A stretch of DNA of 60,225 nt from Micavibrio sp. (lineage in GTDB: Bacteria; Pseudomonadota; Alphaproteobacteria; Micavibrionales; Micavibrionaceae): positions 1-60,225 of the forward strand of contig DUBU01000034.1 of NCBI GenBank assembly GCA_012960155.1, in the 5' to 3' direction. The translations under genes and the position numbers were made by a program. Below are positions 45,946 through 54,164 of this stretch, piece by piece. The notes beneath the pieces are model-generated. The model did no database searches and was not told the DNA's origin. It saw only the letters and a list, made by a program, of their open reading frames with translations. The stretch's first letter is position 1; each line of letters opens with the position of its first letter.

Positions 45946-45973
45946 AAAAAGCCGTCACAACGGACGGCTTTTT
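45946..45973 (-). terminator. rho-independent terminator of gcrA
   Basis: AAAAAGCCGTC (45946-45956) and GACGGCTTTTT (45963-45973) form an 11-bp stem with a 6-base loop, 25 bases after the gcrA stop; T-runs on both sides allow termination in both directions. Confidence 0.9.
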
Positions 45974-45997
45974 ATAAATCAATTCTAAATCAAGAGA

Positions 45998-46504
45998 TCA
46001 AGAGCCCATGGCTTCTCTTTGCTCTTCATCATCGCTGCTCTTTGCTGATGCCTTTTCTTCGAAGTCCTCGGCTTTAAGAACGCGGCTGCGTGTTGCTGCC
46101 TGGTAAGCGACTTTTGCGTGCTCCGGGCAGTATGGCAATCCGGCTACAATCTCGTGGCCGCAAAAACGAAAATCATCGTCTTTAGGGTCACCGATCGGCC
46201 AGCGACATGAACGTCCGCCAAGTTCAGCCATTGATACACCTTTGACAGTCTTATCAAACTCTTTGGAGTCATTGGCTACGCGGCGCGGCGCCGGTTTGCG
46301 CTCCTCGTTTGCGGCAGGCTTAGGAACAACCTTTTTAGTATTCTGCTGAATAGGTGACAGGCGGTTTGAAAGCTTCAGTCTGTGGGCTTTGCCAATCACA
46401 GCATTTCTTGTAACGCCGCCAAGTTCCTTGGCGATTTCAGCCGCTGTTTTGCCTTCTCCCCACATCTTCCTCAAGAGGGCAACACGTTCATCGGTCCAAC
46501 TCAT
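45998..46504 (-). CDS. gcrA: GcrA family cell cycle regulator
   Basis: 168 residues. The N-terminal DNA-binding domain WTDERVALLRKMWGEGKTAAEIAKELG...TRNAVIGKAHRL is the GcrA helix-turn-helix that recognises methylated GANTC sites. The C-terminal part SCRWPIGDPKDDDFRFCG...YCPEHAKVAY is the region that binds sigma-70, with its conserved Cys/His. A basic linker joins them. GcrA is a master regulator with CcrM and DnaA in Alphaproteobacteria. GGAGAT lies 7-12 bases before the ATG. A consensus DnaA box lies 143 bases upstream. Confidence 0.95.
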   Translation of the reverse strand: MSWTDERVALLRKMWGEGKTAAEIAKELGGVTRNAVIGKAHRLKLSNRLSPIQQNTKKVVPKPAANEERKPAPRRVANDSKEFDKTVKGVSMAELGGRSCRWPIGDPKDDDFRFCGHEIVAGLPYCPEHAKVAYQAATRSRVLKAEDFEEKASAKSSDDEEQREAMGS

Positions 46505-46722
46505 TTAGATATCTCCGTTCTCTCCACACATAAAACACACACAGGCTAACAGCCTGATAATAAAAGAAAATTCGTCTGTTCAAGATTTGGATTACTCTAA
46601 CAGGAGGCGTTATAAGTGCCCATAGCAAAAATAATTTTAACGCCCATTATCCACATTTTTGCGGAAGGTTTTCTTTTTCCCTGTTCTTTTTTCTTTTTCT
46701 TATGGAGCGGATTAAAGCACGA
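46505..46722 (-). promoter_or_regulatory. gcrA promoter region
   Basis: 218 bases between the displaced end of era and gcrA. It holds a perfect CAGGCT-AAC-AGCCTG palindrome (46542-46556), a DnaA box (46647-46655) and a pyrimidine-rich tract (46668-46700). No open frame with coding character is seen, and I found no GANTC site in it. Confidence 0.55.
46647..46655 (+). promoter_or_regulatory. consensus DnaA box upstream of gcrA
   Basis: TTATCCACA is an exact match to the bacterial DnaA box consensus. In Caulobacter DnaA stimulates gcrA transcription, so a box here fits conserved replication-linked control; the functional link is inferred. Confidence 0.6.
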
Positions 46723-46848
46723 TTAGCCTTGATAGTCCAACCCGATTATTTCGTATTTTTCGGGGTCATCGGCCCAGTTCTCTTGCACTCTGACAAAGAG
46801 TTTCAGGTGTACGCGTGTCTCCAGAATTTCTTCCAGTTCCTTGCGTGC
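46723..46848 (-). pseudogene. era: displaced C-terminal coding segment of era
   Basis: Read in a different frame from the era body, this stretch gives ARKELEEILETRVHLKLFV and then RVQENWADDPEKYEIIGLDY to a TAA at 46725-46723. That is the normal Era C-terminus (RKELE, V-L-L-V-V, NW). Some 8-9 codons that should link GKGG to ARKELE are missing along with the frame. Confidence 0.88.
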
Positions 46849-47603
46849 CCACCTTTACCGAGCACAATACCTTTATGTTGATCGCGGGCAATTGTGATCA
46901 ACTGGCTGATTTTGATACTTCCATTATCAAAATCTTCCCATTCTTCGGTTTCCACCATCAAACCATAGGGCAATTCCTGATAAAGTTTGTTGAAGAGTTT
47001 TTCGCGGGTAATTTCTGCTGCCATCAGGCGCATCGGCATATCGCTGACCTGATCTTCAGGGTAATGCCACGGACTTTCAGGTAGACGCGTGGACAGCCAG
47101 CGTAGAATATCGTCCGTGCCTTTTTCCTTGAGTGCGGAAATCATAAAGGTCGCATCAAAGTCATACAGATCATTCAGCGCAATACTCATTTGCAGCAGTT
47201 TCTCTTTCGCGATCTTATCGACTTTGTTCAGAACCAGAATGGCCGGCCTGCCGTTAGCTTCTTCACCAAGCCTTTTAATCAGCTTGGTTGTTTTAGGATC
47301 GCTCACTGATTTGCTGGCATCCACAACGAACATTACCATATCGGCCTCGGCACCACCTTGCCATGCTGCGGACACCATAGCGCGCTCAAGGCTTTTAGAC
47401 GGGTTAAAGATACCGGGCGTATCAATCAGGATAATCTGTGCGTGTTCATACAGCGCAATACCACGCACATTGGCGCGGGTTGTCTGTACTTTCGGGGAAA
47501 CGATGCTGACCTTCGTGCCGACCAAGGCGTTCAATAATGTGGACTTACCCGCATTCGGGGCACCCAGTACGGCAACAAAGCCACAACGGCTAGGCTCTTG
47601 CAT
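46803..47603 (-). CDS. era: GTPase Era, frameshifted in the KH domain
   Basis: Era is an essential GTPase that binds the 3' end of 16S rRNA during 30S assembly. The ATG at 47603 shares a base with the rnc stop (TGATG). The G domain is intact: GAPNAGKS (14-21), DTPG (61-64), NKVD (126-129). The KH domain starts normally up to GIVLGKGG (residue 252) and then reads 14 unrelated residues to an early stop. The missing end continues in another frame (46848-46723). The 266-residue product would lack half the KH domain; a sequence error or a small real deletion are the options. Confidence 0.9.
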   Translation of the reverse strand: MQEPSRCGFVAVLGAPNAGKSTLLNALVGTKVSIVSPKVQTTRANVRGIALYEHAQIILIDTPGIFNPSKSLERAMVSAAWQGGAEADMVMFVVDASKSVSDPKTTKLIKRLGEEANGRPAILVLNKVDKIAKEKLLQMSIALNDLYDFDATFMISALKEKGTDDILRWLSTRLPESPWHYPEDQVSDMPMRLMAAEITREKLFNKLYQELPYGLMVETEEWEDFDNGSIKISQLITIARDQHKGIVLGKGGHARNWKKFWRHAYT

Positions 47604-48283
47604 CAAGACTCCATTTCTTTTAAGTGAGCGAGTAACATGGCGGCTGCGTCCTTTTCGGCCTTACGGCGTGAGGCGCCCCTTGATGTCCAAGGCGGAAAGC
47701 TCTCGACTGTTACGCGAATTTCAAATGTCGGGGCATGATCAGGCCCATCGCGGCCGACCAGCTCGTATTTAGGTAGCGGCAAGCCACGTCCTTGTGCCCA
47801 TTCCTGCAATGCGGTTTTAGGATCTTGCGGCGGGGCGCGCATAATCAAAATCGATTTACCCCAAAGACGTTTAATCGCCTTTTCGCAGGCCTCCATGCCG
47901 CCATCCACATAAAGCGCGCCAATCACGCCCTCTACACCATCAGCCAGAATATTTTCATTGCTGGCACCGCCCGCAGCACGCTCGGCTTCGGAGAACTGCA
48001 TGGCAGCCCCTAAATTCATAAGCTTGGCGATTTTAGCCAGCATACGGCCCTGCACCAGCGCCGCATGACGTTTTGCCAGATCACCTTCGGCTTCATCGGG
48101 ATAGGTTTCCCAAAGCATATGCGCAATCACAAGACCGACAACGCGATCGCCCAGAAACTCCAGACGTTCGTAGTTCTTCGCTGCCCCTGTACTGGAATGC
48201 GTTAAGGCGCGCATCAATAATTCTGTGTTTTGAAATTGGTAATCAAGACTGTCTTGCAAGTCCTGCAACGGATCCATGCCCAT
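47603..48283 (-). CDS. rnc: ribonuclease III
   Basis: Cleaves double-stranded RNA, including the rRNA precursor. 226 residues: the catalytic domain has ERLEFLGDRVV (Glu42, Asp46) and ADGVEGVIGALYVDGG (Asp115, Glu118), the four acidic residues of the two-metal site; a dsRNA-binding domain occupies ~155-224. AAGGA is nine bases before the ATG. The stop overlaps era. A 145-base leader upstream contains a long imperfect hairpin, of the kind RNase III itself cuts for autoregulation in E. coli. Confidence 0.95.
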   Translation of the reverse strand: MGMDPLQDLQDSLDYQFQNTELLMRALTHSSTGAAKNYERLEFLGDRVVGLVIAHMLWETYPDEAEGDLAKRHAALVQGRMLAKIAKLMNLGAAMQFSEAERAAGGASNENILADGVEGVIGALYVDGGMEACEKAIKRLWGKSILIMRAPPQDPKTALQEWAQGRGLPLPKYELVGRDGPDHAPTFEIRVTVESFPPWTSRGASRRKAEKDAAAMLLAHLKEMES

Positions 48284-48314
48284 TTGTATTGTCCTTTTAT
48301 TATTGGTTTAAAAG

Positions 48315-48372
48315 GACGTTATGCCTGTCCCCGCTTGGGCCGTTTACACGAAACGGGGACGGATATAACGTC
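48315..48372 (-). promoter_or_regulatory. long hairpin in the rnc leader, candidate RNase III autoregulatory site
   Basis: On the minus strand GACGTTAT (48372-48365) pairs with ATAACGTC (48322-48315), and GTCCCCG (48360-48354) with CGGGGAC (48333-48327). The two helices are separated by a symmetric 4x4 internal loop containing a C-G pair and two G-T wobbles, giving a near-continuous 19-bp duplex with a 20-base loop, ending ~32 bases before the rnc ATG. An alternative stem CCGTTT/AAACGG lies in the loop. Confidence 0.6.
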
Positions 48373-48428
48373 TATTACCGTTATATGCCTGAAATCTAAA
48401 GATTTTGTCAAGAAAATCGATATTACGA

Positions 48429-49259
48429 CTATTCAGGGCGCACAGGCGACAGCGATTTGAACAGGCGATCATAGCGAATAGATTTTGGCCAGCGCCAGAC
48501 TTGACCCATATTGGCGTATCCATTGGTCGAGAAGAAAATAAAGCTCGCACGGCCCACTATGTTTTCAGCAGGAATATAGCCCACAAGCTTTTGCACGCGG
48601 CTGTCTTGGGAATTATCGCGATTATCGCCCATCGCAAAATAGTGACCTTCAGGAACTACGAACTCATCCGTATTGTCCAGCATTTCAGAGTCGGACTCTT
48701 CATAGATGCTATGCACTACACCGCCAGGCAGAGTTTCCAGATATTCCATGACGCTGACCATATGGCCGTCTTCATTTATTTCACGAAGCTTCACAGGCTC
48801 GCGCGGCACTTTGCGGCGGTTGATATATAGCTCACCATCAATGACCTGAACGGTTTCACCAGGCATCGCAACTACGCGCTTGATATAATCAATGCTCGGG
48901 TTGCTTGGCAGTTTAAAGACAATAACGTCACCACGCTTTGGTTCGCGGCCGCCAGCCCAAATGCGGCCCTCAATAGGCGCAAAGCTGAACGGGAATGAGT
49001 GTTTGGAATAGCCATATGCCGGTTTGCTAACAAACAGATAATCACCAACCAACAATGTAGGCTTCATGGAACTGCTAGGAATATTAAACGGCTCTAAAAA
49101 GAATGTACGGATAATCAGTGCCAAGATAATGGCTACGACAGCCGTCTTCAGAAACTCGGCCCATTCTTCACGGGCGGTCAAAGGTGCCTCGTGCTCTTTT
49201 TCAGGCGCGGAATTTTCTGTCTGATCTTTCATATCAACGCTTTTTGTACCTGTATCCAT
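48429..49259 (-). CDS. lepB: signal peptidase I
   Basis: Removes Sec and Tat signal peptides at the periplasmic face. 276 residues: a charged ~34-residue cytoplasmic start, one membrane span (TAVVAIILALIIRTFFL), then the protease domain with catalytic Ser64 in PSSSMKPTL, Lys127 in YIKRVVAMPGE, and the MGDNRDNSQDSR box. The length suits alphaproteobacterial LepB. It lies upstream of rnc-era on the same strand, with a 145-base structured gap between. Confidence 0.94.
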   Translation of the reverse strand: MDTGTKSVDMKDQTENSAPEKEHEAPLTAREEWAEFLKTAVVAIILALIIRTFFLEPFNIPSSSMKPTLLVGDYLFVSKPAYGYSKHSFPFSFAPIEGRIWAGGREPKRGDVIVFKLPSNPSIDYIKRVVAMPGETVQVIDGELYINRRKVPREPVKLREINEDGHMVSVMEYLETLPGGVVHSIYEESDSEMLDNTDEFVVPEGHYFAMGDNRDNSQDSRVQKLVGYIPAENIVGRASFIFFSTNGYANMGQVWRWPKSIRYDRLFKSLSPVRPE

Positions 49260-49343
49260 CTGCCCGTTTTAGCCCATGACAATTCAGAATGCCAGTGCTA
49301 TGTTAGGCTTATAAGAGAATAAACTTAAATGAACGGGGATGAC

Positions 49344-49502
49344 ATGACTTTATCAAAAGAATTTATCGCAGCCGACGAAGGCGCCAGAGACAATCCAGCA
49401 ATGGAAGGTTACCGTGACGGCCCTGCGCGCGAAGGTTTTGGTAATGGCGTATCCGCTGATGGCAAAGGCCTGACGATTGGCCCTGACCCGATTATCATCT
49501 AA
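49344..49502 (+). CDS. small hypothetical protein (52 residues)
   Basis: The ATG at 49344 is preceded by GGGG at a 6-base distance; an in-frame ATG at 49329 would add five residues. The product begins MTLSKEFIAADEGARDNPAM and is polar and glycine/aspartate-rich with no membrane segment. Codon usage looks like that of neighbouring genes. It is divergent from lepB and its stop overlaps the acpS stop by 4 bases. No known family. Confidence 0.5.
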   Translation: MTLSKEFIAADEGARDNPAMEGYRDGPAREGFGNGVSADGKGLTIGPDPIII

Positions 49503-49900
49503 ACAGATTCAATAATTACAAACGCGCTAACCATTGGCGGCTCGTCACTGAGTGCCAAATGAAGCCTTGCTGTCTGCCCTTCAGGCGTTAAAGCCTGTAA
49601 GCGTTCCAGTGCTTTACCGCTTAGTTCAATATGCGGCTTACCCCGCTCGTCCTTGATGATATCAATATCCGTAAAGTAAACATCCGCGCCTATGCCCGTT
49701 CCCAGCGCTTTTGAAACCGCTTCTTTGGCGGCATAGCGTTTGGCATATGTGGCGATATGGGTACCGCCTTCTCTGCGTTTTTCGGCAAGCTCAATCTCGC
49801 CCGCTGTAAAGCAGCGATTGATAAAACGCTCTTCATGCTGCGCCATGACTTTTTCAAAGCGCTCGATATTCAGTAAATCACTGCCAATACCTAGGATCAT
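49499..49900 (-). CDS. acpS: holo-[acyl-carrier-protein] synthase
   Basis: Transfers 4'-phosphopantetheine from CoA to the serine of acyl carrier protein. 133 residues. ILGIGSDLLNIERFEKV carries the metal-binding Asp8, and YAKRYAAKEAVSKALGTGIG holds the Mg/CoA-binding Glu and Lys. The ATG overlaps the upstream DUF2062 stop (ATGA), so translation is coupled. A placement close to lepB-rnc-era is common in Alphaproteobacteria. Confidence 0.94.
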   Translation of the reverse strand: MILGIGSDLLNIERFEKVMAQHEERFINRCFTAGEIELAEKRREGGTHIATYAKRYAAKEAVSKALGTGIGADVYFTDIDIIKDERGKPHIELSGKALERLQALTPEGQTARLHLALSDEPPMVSAFVIIESV

Positions 49901-50520
49901 TTGTCTTTTTGCGCTTGCTGCGCTTTCTGTTTGTCCATTTTCTTTTTAAAGCGAGCAAAACGCTGCACACGATAGGCCCTACGCGCCGCTCTGACCGGAT
50001 AATACAGCAAAGCGTAAGCTACAGGCCAGAATAAAAGCCCACACAGATAACCGCCTAACGTAATCGGTAGCAACAGCTTTTGAGGGTGAGAAAACAGATA
50101 TGCGAAAAACTCGCCCGGATAATCCATGAAGTAGTCCAGATCAAAACTATCAGGCAATGCGATAAAATCACTGAGACCGAACCAGCCGCAAATTGTTACG
50201 CCCAGCTTATAGCCGATCCAGAACATGAACGAGAATGTCCATGGGTTCCCCCACGCCGTGCCGATGAAGCCCGCCAGCATACTGGCGCGAATGCACCATG
50301 AAAAGAACATCGCCTGAATAAAGTGTGTGCCGAAAAACGGCGTCCATGATATGGCCGCGCCTGTGGCAAGACCTGCGGTGATTTTATAAGTGGAGTCTCC
50401 GGTACGGAAAACGCGGTGGCGGTAATAATGATATGTGCGGCTCCAGCCTTGTGTGGGCCACACGGCTTCTCTGAATTGTCTGCCCATACTGCGGGGCTTT
50501 TTACGTTTCAGAATAGCCAT
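49897..50520 (-). CDS. DUF2062 membrane protein
   Basis: 207 residues with a basic N-terminus, hydrophobic spans at ~48-62, 70-85, 92-107 and 150-172, and a Lys/Gln/Ala-rich tail. AAISWTPFFGTHFIQA and AWGNPWTFSFMFWIGYKLG are the standard DUF2062 segments (PxxGxH and NPxT). The function is unknown; the family often sits near acpS or rsh, as here. Confidence 0.85.
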   Translation of the reverse strand: MAILKRKKPRSMGRQFREAVWPTQGWSRTYHYYRHRVFRTGDSTYKITAGLATGAAISWTPFFGTHFIQAMFFSWCIRASMLAGFIGTAWGNPWTFSFMFWIGYKLGVTICGWFGLSDFIALPDSFDLDYFMDYPGEFFAYLFSHPQKLLLPITLGGYLCGLLFWPVAYALLYYPVRAARRAYRVQRFARFKKKMDKQKAQQAQKDK

Positions 50521-50557
50521 GCTGTCAGTTTACTCCTGCAAAAGCTTTACAGCCCGT

Positions 50558-52732
50558 TTATCGTCCTCGGGCGCGATCCACCGTGGCAATCTGCGGGGTG
50601 GCTCGCAACGCGGCAATAATATTGTTAAGATGTTTTGTATCCTTAACGTATACATCGATCATCATGTCCCAGAAATCAAGGCTACGGCTGGTAATTTTCA
50701 AGTTTGTGATATTACCGCCATTGGTACCGATTACAGTCGAGAGCGTACCCAGCGCACCCGGCTCGTTGGCGATCACAATTTCCAGACGACCGATATGGGA
50801 CTCAGGGGCATCTGGCCCCTCATCCCATGACACGTCCAGCCAGCGCTCAGGCGTATCCGCGAAGTTTTCCAGCGTATCACAGTCAATTGTGTGAATGGTC
50901 ACGCCCTTACCTGTTGTCACAATCCCGACAATACGGTCACCTGGTAGCGGGTGACAGCAGCGCGCAAAATGCATCGCCATACCGGGGATCAAGCCCTTAA
51001 TCGGCAGCGGCTTACCACTATCATGCTTTTTAGATGTAACGATCGGCTGCTCTTCAACCTCAGAGTCAGTCGGCTTTTTGGCGATTTCCGATTTATGACC
51101 GGGGAAGATCGCTTTGAACACTTCGCGCGCAACGATGTTGCCAGACCCAATACCAGCGTAGACATCTTCGACTTCGTCGACGCGGAACTGGTTGACGATG
51201 CCTGCCACGGCTTTTTCAGTGAACTGGTAACCTTCGGCGGTGAAGACTTTTTCCAGCATGGCTTTACCGAGCTGTGAGTATTGCGTGCGCTGCTGCTGAC
51301 GGATGAAGCGGCGAATGTGAGAGCGCGCCTTACCAGTGACCACAAAACGTTCCCAAGTCGGGCTTGGTGTCTGGTTTTTGGCGGTGATAATATCAACCTG
51401 ATCGCCATTAGACAGGCTTGAGTTCAGCGGTGCGATACGGCCATTGATCTTTGCGCCCACACACTTATCACCGACAGCGGAGTGAATAGCGTAGGCGAAG
51501 TCGACAGGTGTCGCGCCGTTCGGCAGTTCAATCAAGTCACCTTTGGGTGAGAACACGTAAACCTGATCAGCGAACAGCTCCAGCTTTGTGTTCTCCAAGA
51601 ACTCTTCGGGCTTACTTTCCTGTTCAATGATATCCAGCAGCTCACGCATCCAGCGATATTGCTTGATATCTTTTATACTGCTTTGCTGGCTATTACCCTT
51701 GGATTTATAAGCCCAGTGCGCAGCCACACCCAAATCGGCTTCGGCGTTCATATCATGGGTACGGATTTGGATCTCGATGCGCTGGTTTTCAGGCCCGATG
51801 ACCGTAGTGTGCACAGAGCGGTAACCATTAGGTTTCGGCGTGGAGATATAATCTTTGAAGCGCCCGGGAACCGTCGGATATTCACCGTGAATAATACCCA
51901 GCGCGTGATAGCATTCGCCAATGTCATTGACCATGACGCGGAAGGCCATAATGTCTGACAGCTGTTCGAAAGAGATATTCTTGCGCTGCATTTTACGCCA
52001 AATAGAGTAGCGCGTTTTCTCGCGGCCTGTGACTTCGGCGTTAATGCCTTGCGCGCCTAGTAGCTCAGAGAGTGTCTTGATAATCGTCTGAACGATCTCG
52101 TTACCTTCTTTGCGCAAGTAAGATAAGCGGTTTGTAATACTCTCGCGCGCTTCAGGGTTTAGGTGACCAAAAGATAGATCTTCCAGCTCTTCCTTGATTT
52201 TATGAAGGCCAATACGCTCGGCAAGTGGCGCATAAATCTCGATGGTTTCGCGCGCGATGCGTCGGCGCTTTTCAGGCTTCTCGATATGGTGCAGCGTACG
52301 CATATTGTGCAAGCGGTCCGCCAGTTTCACCAGCAGCACACGGATATCTTCTGACATCGCCAACACAAGCTTGCGGAAGTTTTCGGCCTGCTTGCCTTCT
52401 ACGGTCTGGCTCTCAATACGGGTTAGCTTACTCACGCCGTTAACAAGGTTGGAAACCTCAGGACCAAAATGCTTGGTCAAATCATCGAGCGTTGCGTCAG
52501 TATCCTCAACAGTATCATGAAGAATGGCTGTAGCAATCGTGGCAGGGTCAAGACGCATATCCGCCAGAATTGAGGCGACTTCGACAGGGTGCGTATAATA
52601 TGGCTCACCTGATGAACGTGTCTGGCCTTCGTGCTTTTCTTTAGCGTAGTCATAGGCACGCGCGATAAAATCCTCCTCAAGGGCAGGATTGTAAGCTTTG
52701 ATCTGGTCGATTAGGTCTTTTTGTTCGATCAT
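50558..52732 (-). CDS. rsh: bifunctional (p)ppGpp synthetase/hydrolase (RelA/SpoT homolog)
   Basis: 724 residues with the full Rsh layout. The HD hydrolase domain (His72-Asp73 in LHDTVEDTDATL, intact) is followed by the synthetase domain (~240-350; GREKTRYSIWRKMQ, PKPNGYRSVHTTVIG), TGS (~395-460, VFSPKGDLIELPNGATPVDFAYAIHS), a zinc-finger/helical region with ARCCHPLPGD, and an ACT domain at the end (IVIANEPGALGTL...). Both activities should be present, as expected for the single Rsh of Alphaproteobacteria. It lies downstream of rpoZ, separated by a terminator. Confidence 0.95.
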   Translation of the reverse strand: MIEQKDLIDQIKAYNPALEEDFIARAYDYAKEKHEGQTRSSGEPYYTHPVEVASILADMRLDPATIATAILHDTVEDTDATLDDLTKHFGPEVSNLVNGVSKLTRIESQTVEGKQAENFRKLVLAMSEDIRVLLVKLADRLHNMRTLHHIEKPEKRRRIARETIEIYAPLAERIGLHKIKEELEDLSFGHLNPEARESITNRLSYLRKEGNEIVQTIIKTLSELLGAQGINAEVTGREKTRYSIWRKMQRKNISFEQLSDIMAFRVMVNDIGECYHALGIIHGEYPTVPGRFKDYISTPKPNGYRSVHTTVIGPENQRIEIQIRTHDMNAEADLGVAAHWAYKSKGNSQQSSIKDIKQYRWMRELLDIIEQESKPEEFLENTKLELFADQVYVFSPKGDLIELPNGATPVDFAYAIHSAVGDKCVGAKINGRIAPLNSSLSNGDQVDIITAKNQTPSPTWERFVVTGKARSHIRRFIRQQQRTQYSQLGKAMLEKVFTAEGYQFTEKAVAGIVNQFRVDEVEDVYAGIGSGNIVAREVFKAIFPGHKSEIAKKPTDSEVEEQPIVTSKKHDSGKPLPIKGLIPGMAMHFARCCHPLPGDRIVGIVTTGKGVTIHTIDCDTLENFADTPERWLDVSWDEGPDAPESHIGRLEIVIANEPGALGTLSTVIGTNGGNITNLKITSRSLDFWDMMIDVYVKDTKHLNNIIAALRATPQIATVDRARGR

Positions 52733-52822
52733 CGGTGCGCGTTGTAAAGTTTCGAATTGTTATAATAGTGAAATAGCACCTAATAACCTATTAAAAAAGC
52801 CGCTCCCCAGACAAAAAGGTAT

Positions 52823-52849
52823 AAAAAAAGGCCGCATGAACGGCCTTTT
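52823..52849 (-). terminator. rho-independent terminator of rpoZ
   Basis: AAAAGGCCG (52826-52834) and CGGCCTTTT (52841-52849) form a 9-bp stem with a 6-base loop; on the minus strand seven T follow. It isolates rpoZ from rsh, which are often co-transcribed elsewhere. Confidence 0.88.
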
Positions 52850-52872
52850 GAAATTCTTTTTCGCTTTACGGC

Positions 52873-53253
52873 TTAGAAGTCGTCGCCACCAGCAAGATCA
52901 GACAGTGAAGGCTCGTCATCTGCATCATCGATGTCTTCGTAGGCAGGGCCTGCGCTTTGTGCTGCAATCTGGCTCCACTCTTCTTCACCCTTCATAGAGT
53001 CAATCACGTCTTCGCCGTCATCCATTTCGATTACGCGTTGGTGATTTCTGATCAGCTCTTCTTTAAGGTCTGATGTTTCAACTTTGATTTCGGCAATTTC
53101 GCGCAGTGCTACAACAGGGTTTTTATCGTTATCGCGATCCAGCAAAAGTGCTGCACCAGCACCGATTTTGCGAGCGCGCTGTGATGCCAACATCACTAGC
53201 TCGAAACGATTTTCAACTTTGTCTACGCAATCTTCAACGGTTACACGTGCCAT
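52873..53253 (-). CDS. rpoZ: DNA-directed RNA polymerase subunit omega
   Basis: 126 residues. [30 protein letters not shown] and [14 protein letters not shown] are the omega signatures; this subunit chaperones beta' and forms a ppGpp site in Proteobacteria. The last ~45 residues are strongly acidic ([12 protein letters not shown]), a common alphaproteobacterial extension. Confidence 0.95.
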   Translation of the reverse strand: MARVTVEDCVDKVENRFELVMLASQRARKIGAGAALLLDRDNDKNPVVALREIAEIKVETSDLKEELIRNHQRVIEMDDGEDVIDSMKGEEEWSQIAAQSAGPAYEDIDDADDEPSLSDLAGGDDF

Positions 53254-53489
53254 ATCAGTCCTCTTTAAATTCTGTGATTAGCCTTTGTATAAGGTCTTCA
53301 CGCATGAAAAGCAAGAGAAACGACACTTTCAGGCAATAAAAAAATAAATGCCTTGCATATATGAATCTTTACTAATATTAGTCATCCTTAATCATCCGTT
53401 GGCATAACGTATTCGTACAAAGATATGAAACCAAACTGCCCTGCAAGGCGTTTGATTACAGAGAGTTTTAAAATAAGCAGGAGCTTAAT
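53254..53489. other. divergent intergenic region rpoZ / NYN gene
   Basis: 236 AT-rich bases that must contain both promoters. I see no repeat, hairpin or small frame that stands out. Confidence 0.4.
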
Positions 53490-54110
53490 GTGAGTAAGAA
53501 TAAAGTTAATATCCCTTTCTATGAAGAAGAGAAGCTGGCGCTATTTATAAACGGTTCCAATCTTTACGCCGCCGCCAAAGCACTGGATTTCGATATTGAC
53601 TACAAGTTACTGCTGAAATGGGCGGCTGATCGTGGTCGCCTTGTTCGTGCGTTCTATTACACTGCCCTTATCGAAGATCAGGAATACTCACCTATCCGCC
53701 CGCTTGTTGATTGGCTGGATTACAACGGTTACACAATGGTGACCAAACCGACCAAAGAGTTCGTCGATGCCCAAGGTCGCCGTAAAATCAAAGGCAACAT
53801 GGATATCGAGCTTGCCGTTGATATGATGGAACTGGCGGATCGCGTTGATCACATCATGCTTTTTTCGGGTGATGGTGATTTCCGCAAACTTGTTGAAGCC
53901 GTACAGCGCAAAGGCGTGCGCGTCACAGTTGTGAGCACAGTAAAATCAAGCCCGCCGATGGTGGCTGATGAATTGCGTCGTCAGGCCGATCATTTCTACG
54001 ACCTGCGTTATCTGGCTGAAGAGATTGGCCGCGCCGGTCTTTCCCATGATGATGAAGGCGCGTCAGGCGAAGCTGACTTTATCGAGCAGCCCGAATATAT
54101 CGACGCCTAA
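53490..54110 (+). CDS. NYN domain protein (LabA/DUF88 family, PIN-like nuclease fold)
   Basis: 206 residues from a GTG at 53490, the only start consistent with AGGAG six bases upstream (an overlapping ATG runs into TGA). The fold is that of PIN-like nucleases: ALFINGSNLYAAAKAL (usually F-I-D-G-N), GRLVRAFYY, KGNMDIELAVDMM with acidic residues, and MLFSGDGDFRKLVEAVQRKG. Residue 21 is Asn where the first metal-binding Asp normally stands, so catalysis may be weakened or the family member may be a non-nuclease. Role unknown; LabA-like proteins act in RNA turnover in other bacteria. Confidence 0.86.
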   Translation: MSKNKVNIPFYEEEKLALFINGSNLYAAAKALDFDIDYKLLLKWAADRGRLVRAFYYTALIEDQEYSPIRPLVDWLDYNGYTMVTKPTKEFVDAQGRRKIKGNMDIELAVDMMELADRVDHIMLFSGDGDFRKLVEAVQRKGVRVTVVSTVKSSPPMVADELRRQADHFYDLRYLAEEIGRAGLSHDDEGASGEADFIEQPEYIDA

Positions 54111-54164
54111 TAACTTCCCAAAACCATATTGCAAATTACGGCAAGGCACTTATCATGCCTTGCT

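Noticed and set aside
46664-46700. pyrimidine-rich tract between era and gcrA as a possible terminator or origin element
   Set aside because: No stem precedes it on either strand and only one DnaA box lies nearby, so neither a terminator nor an origin is supported.
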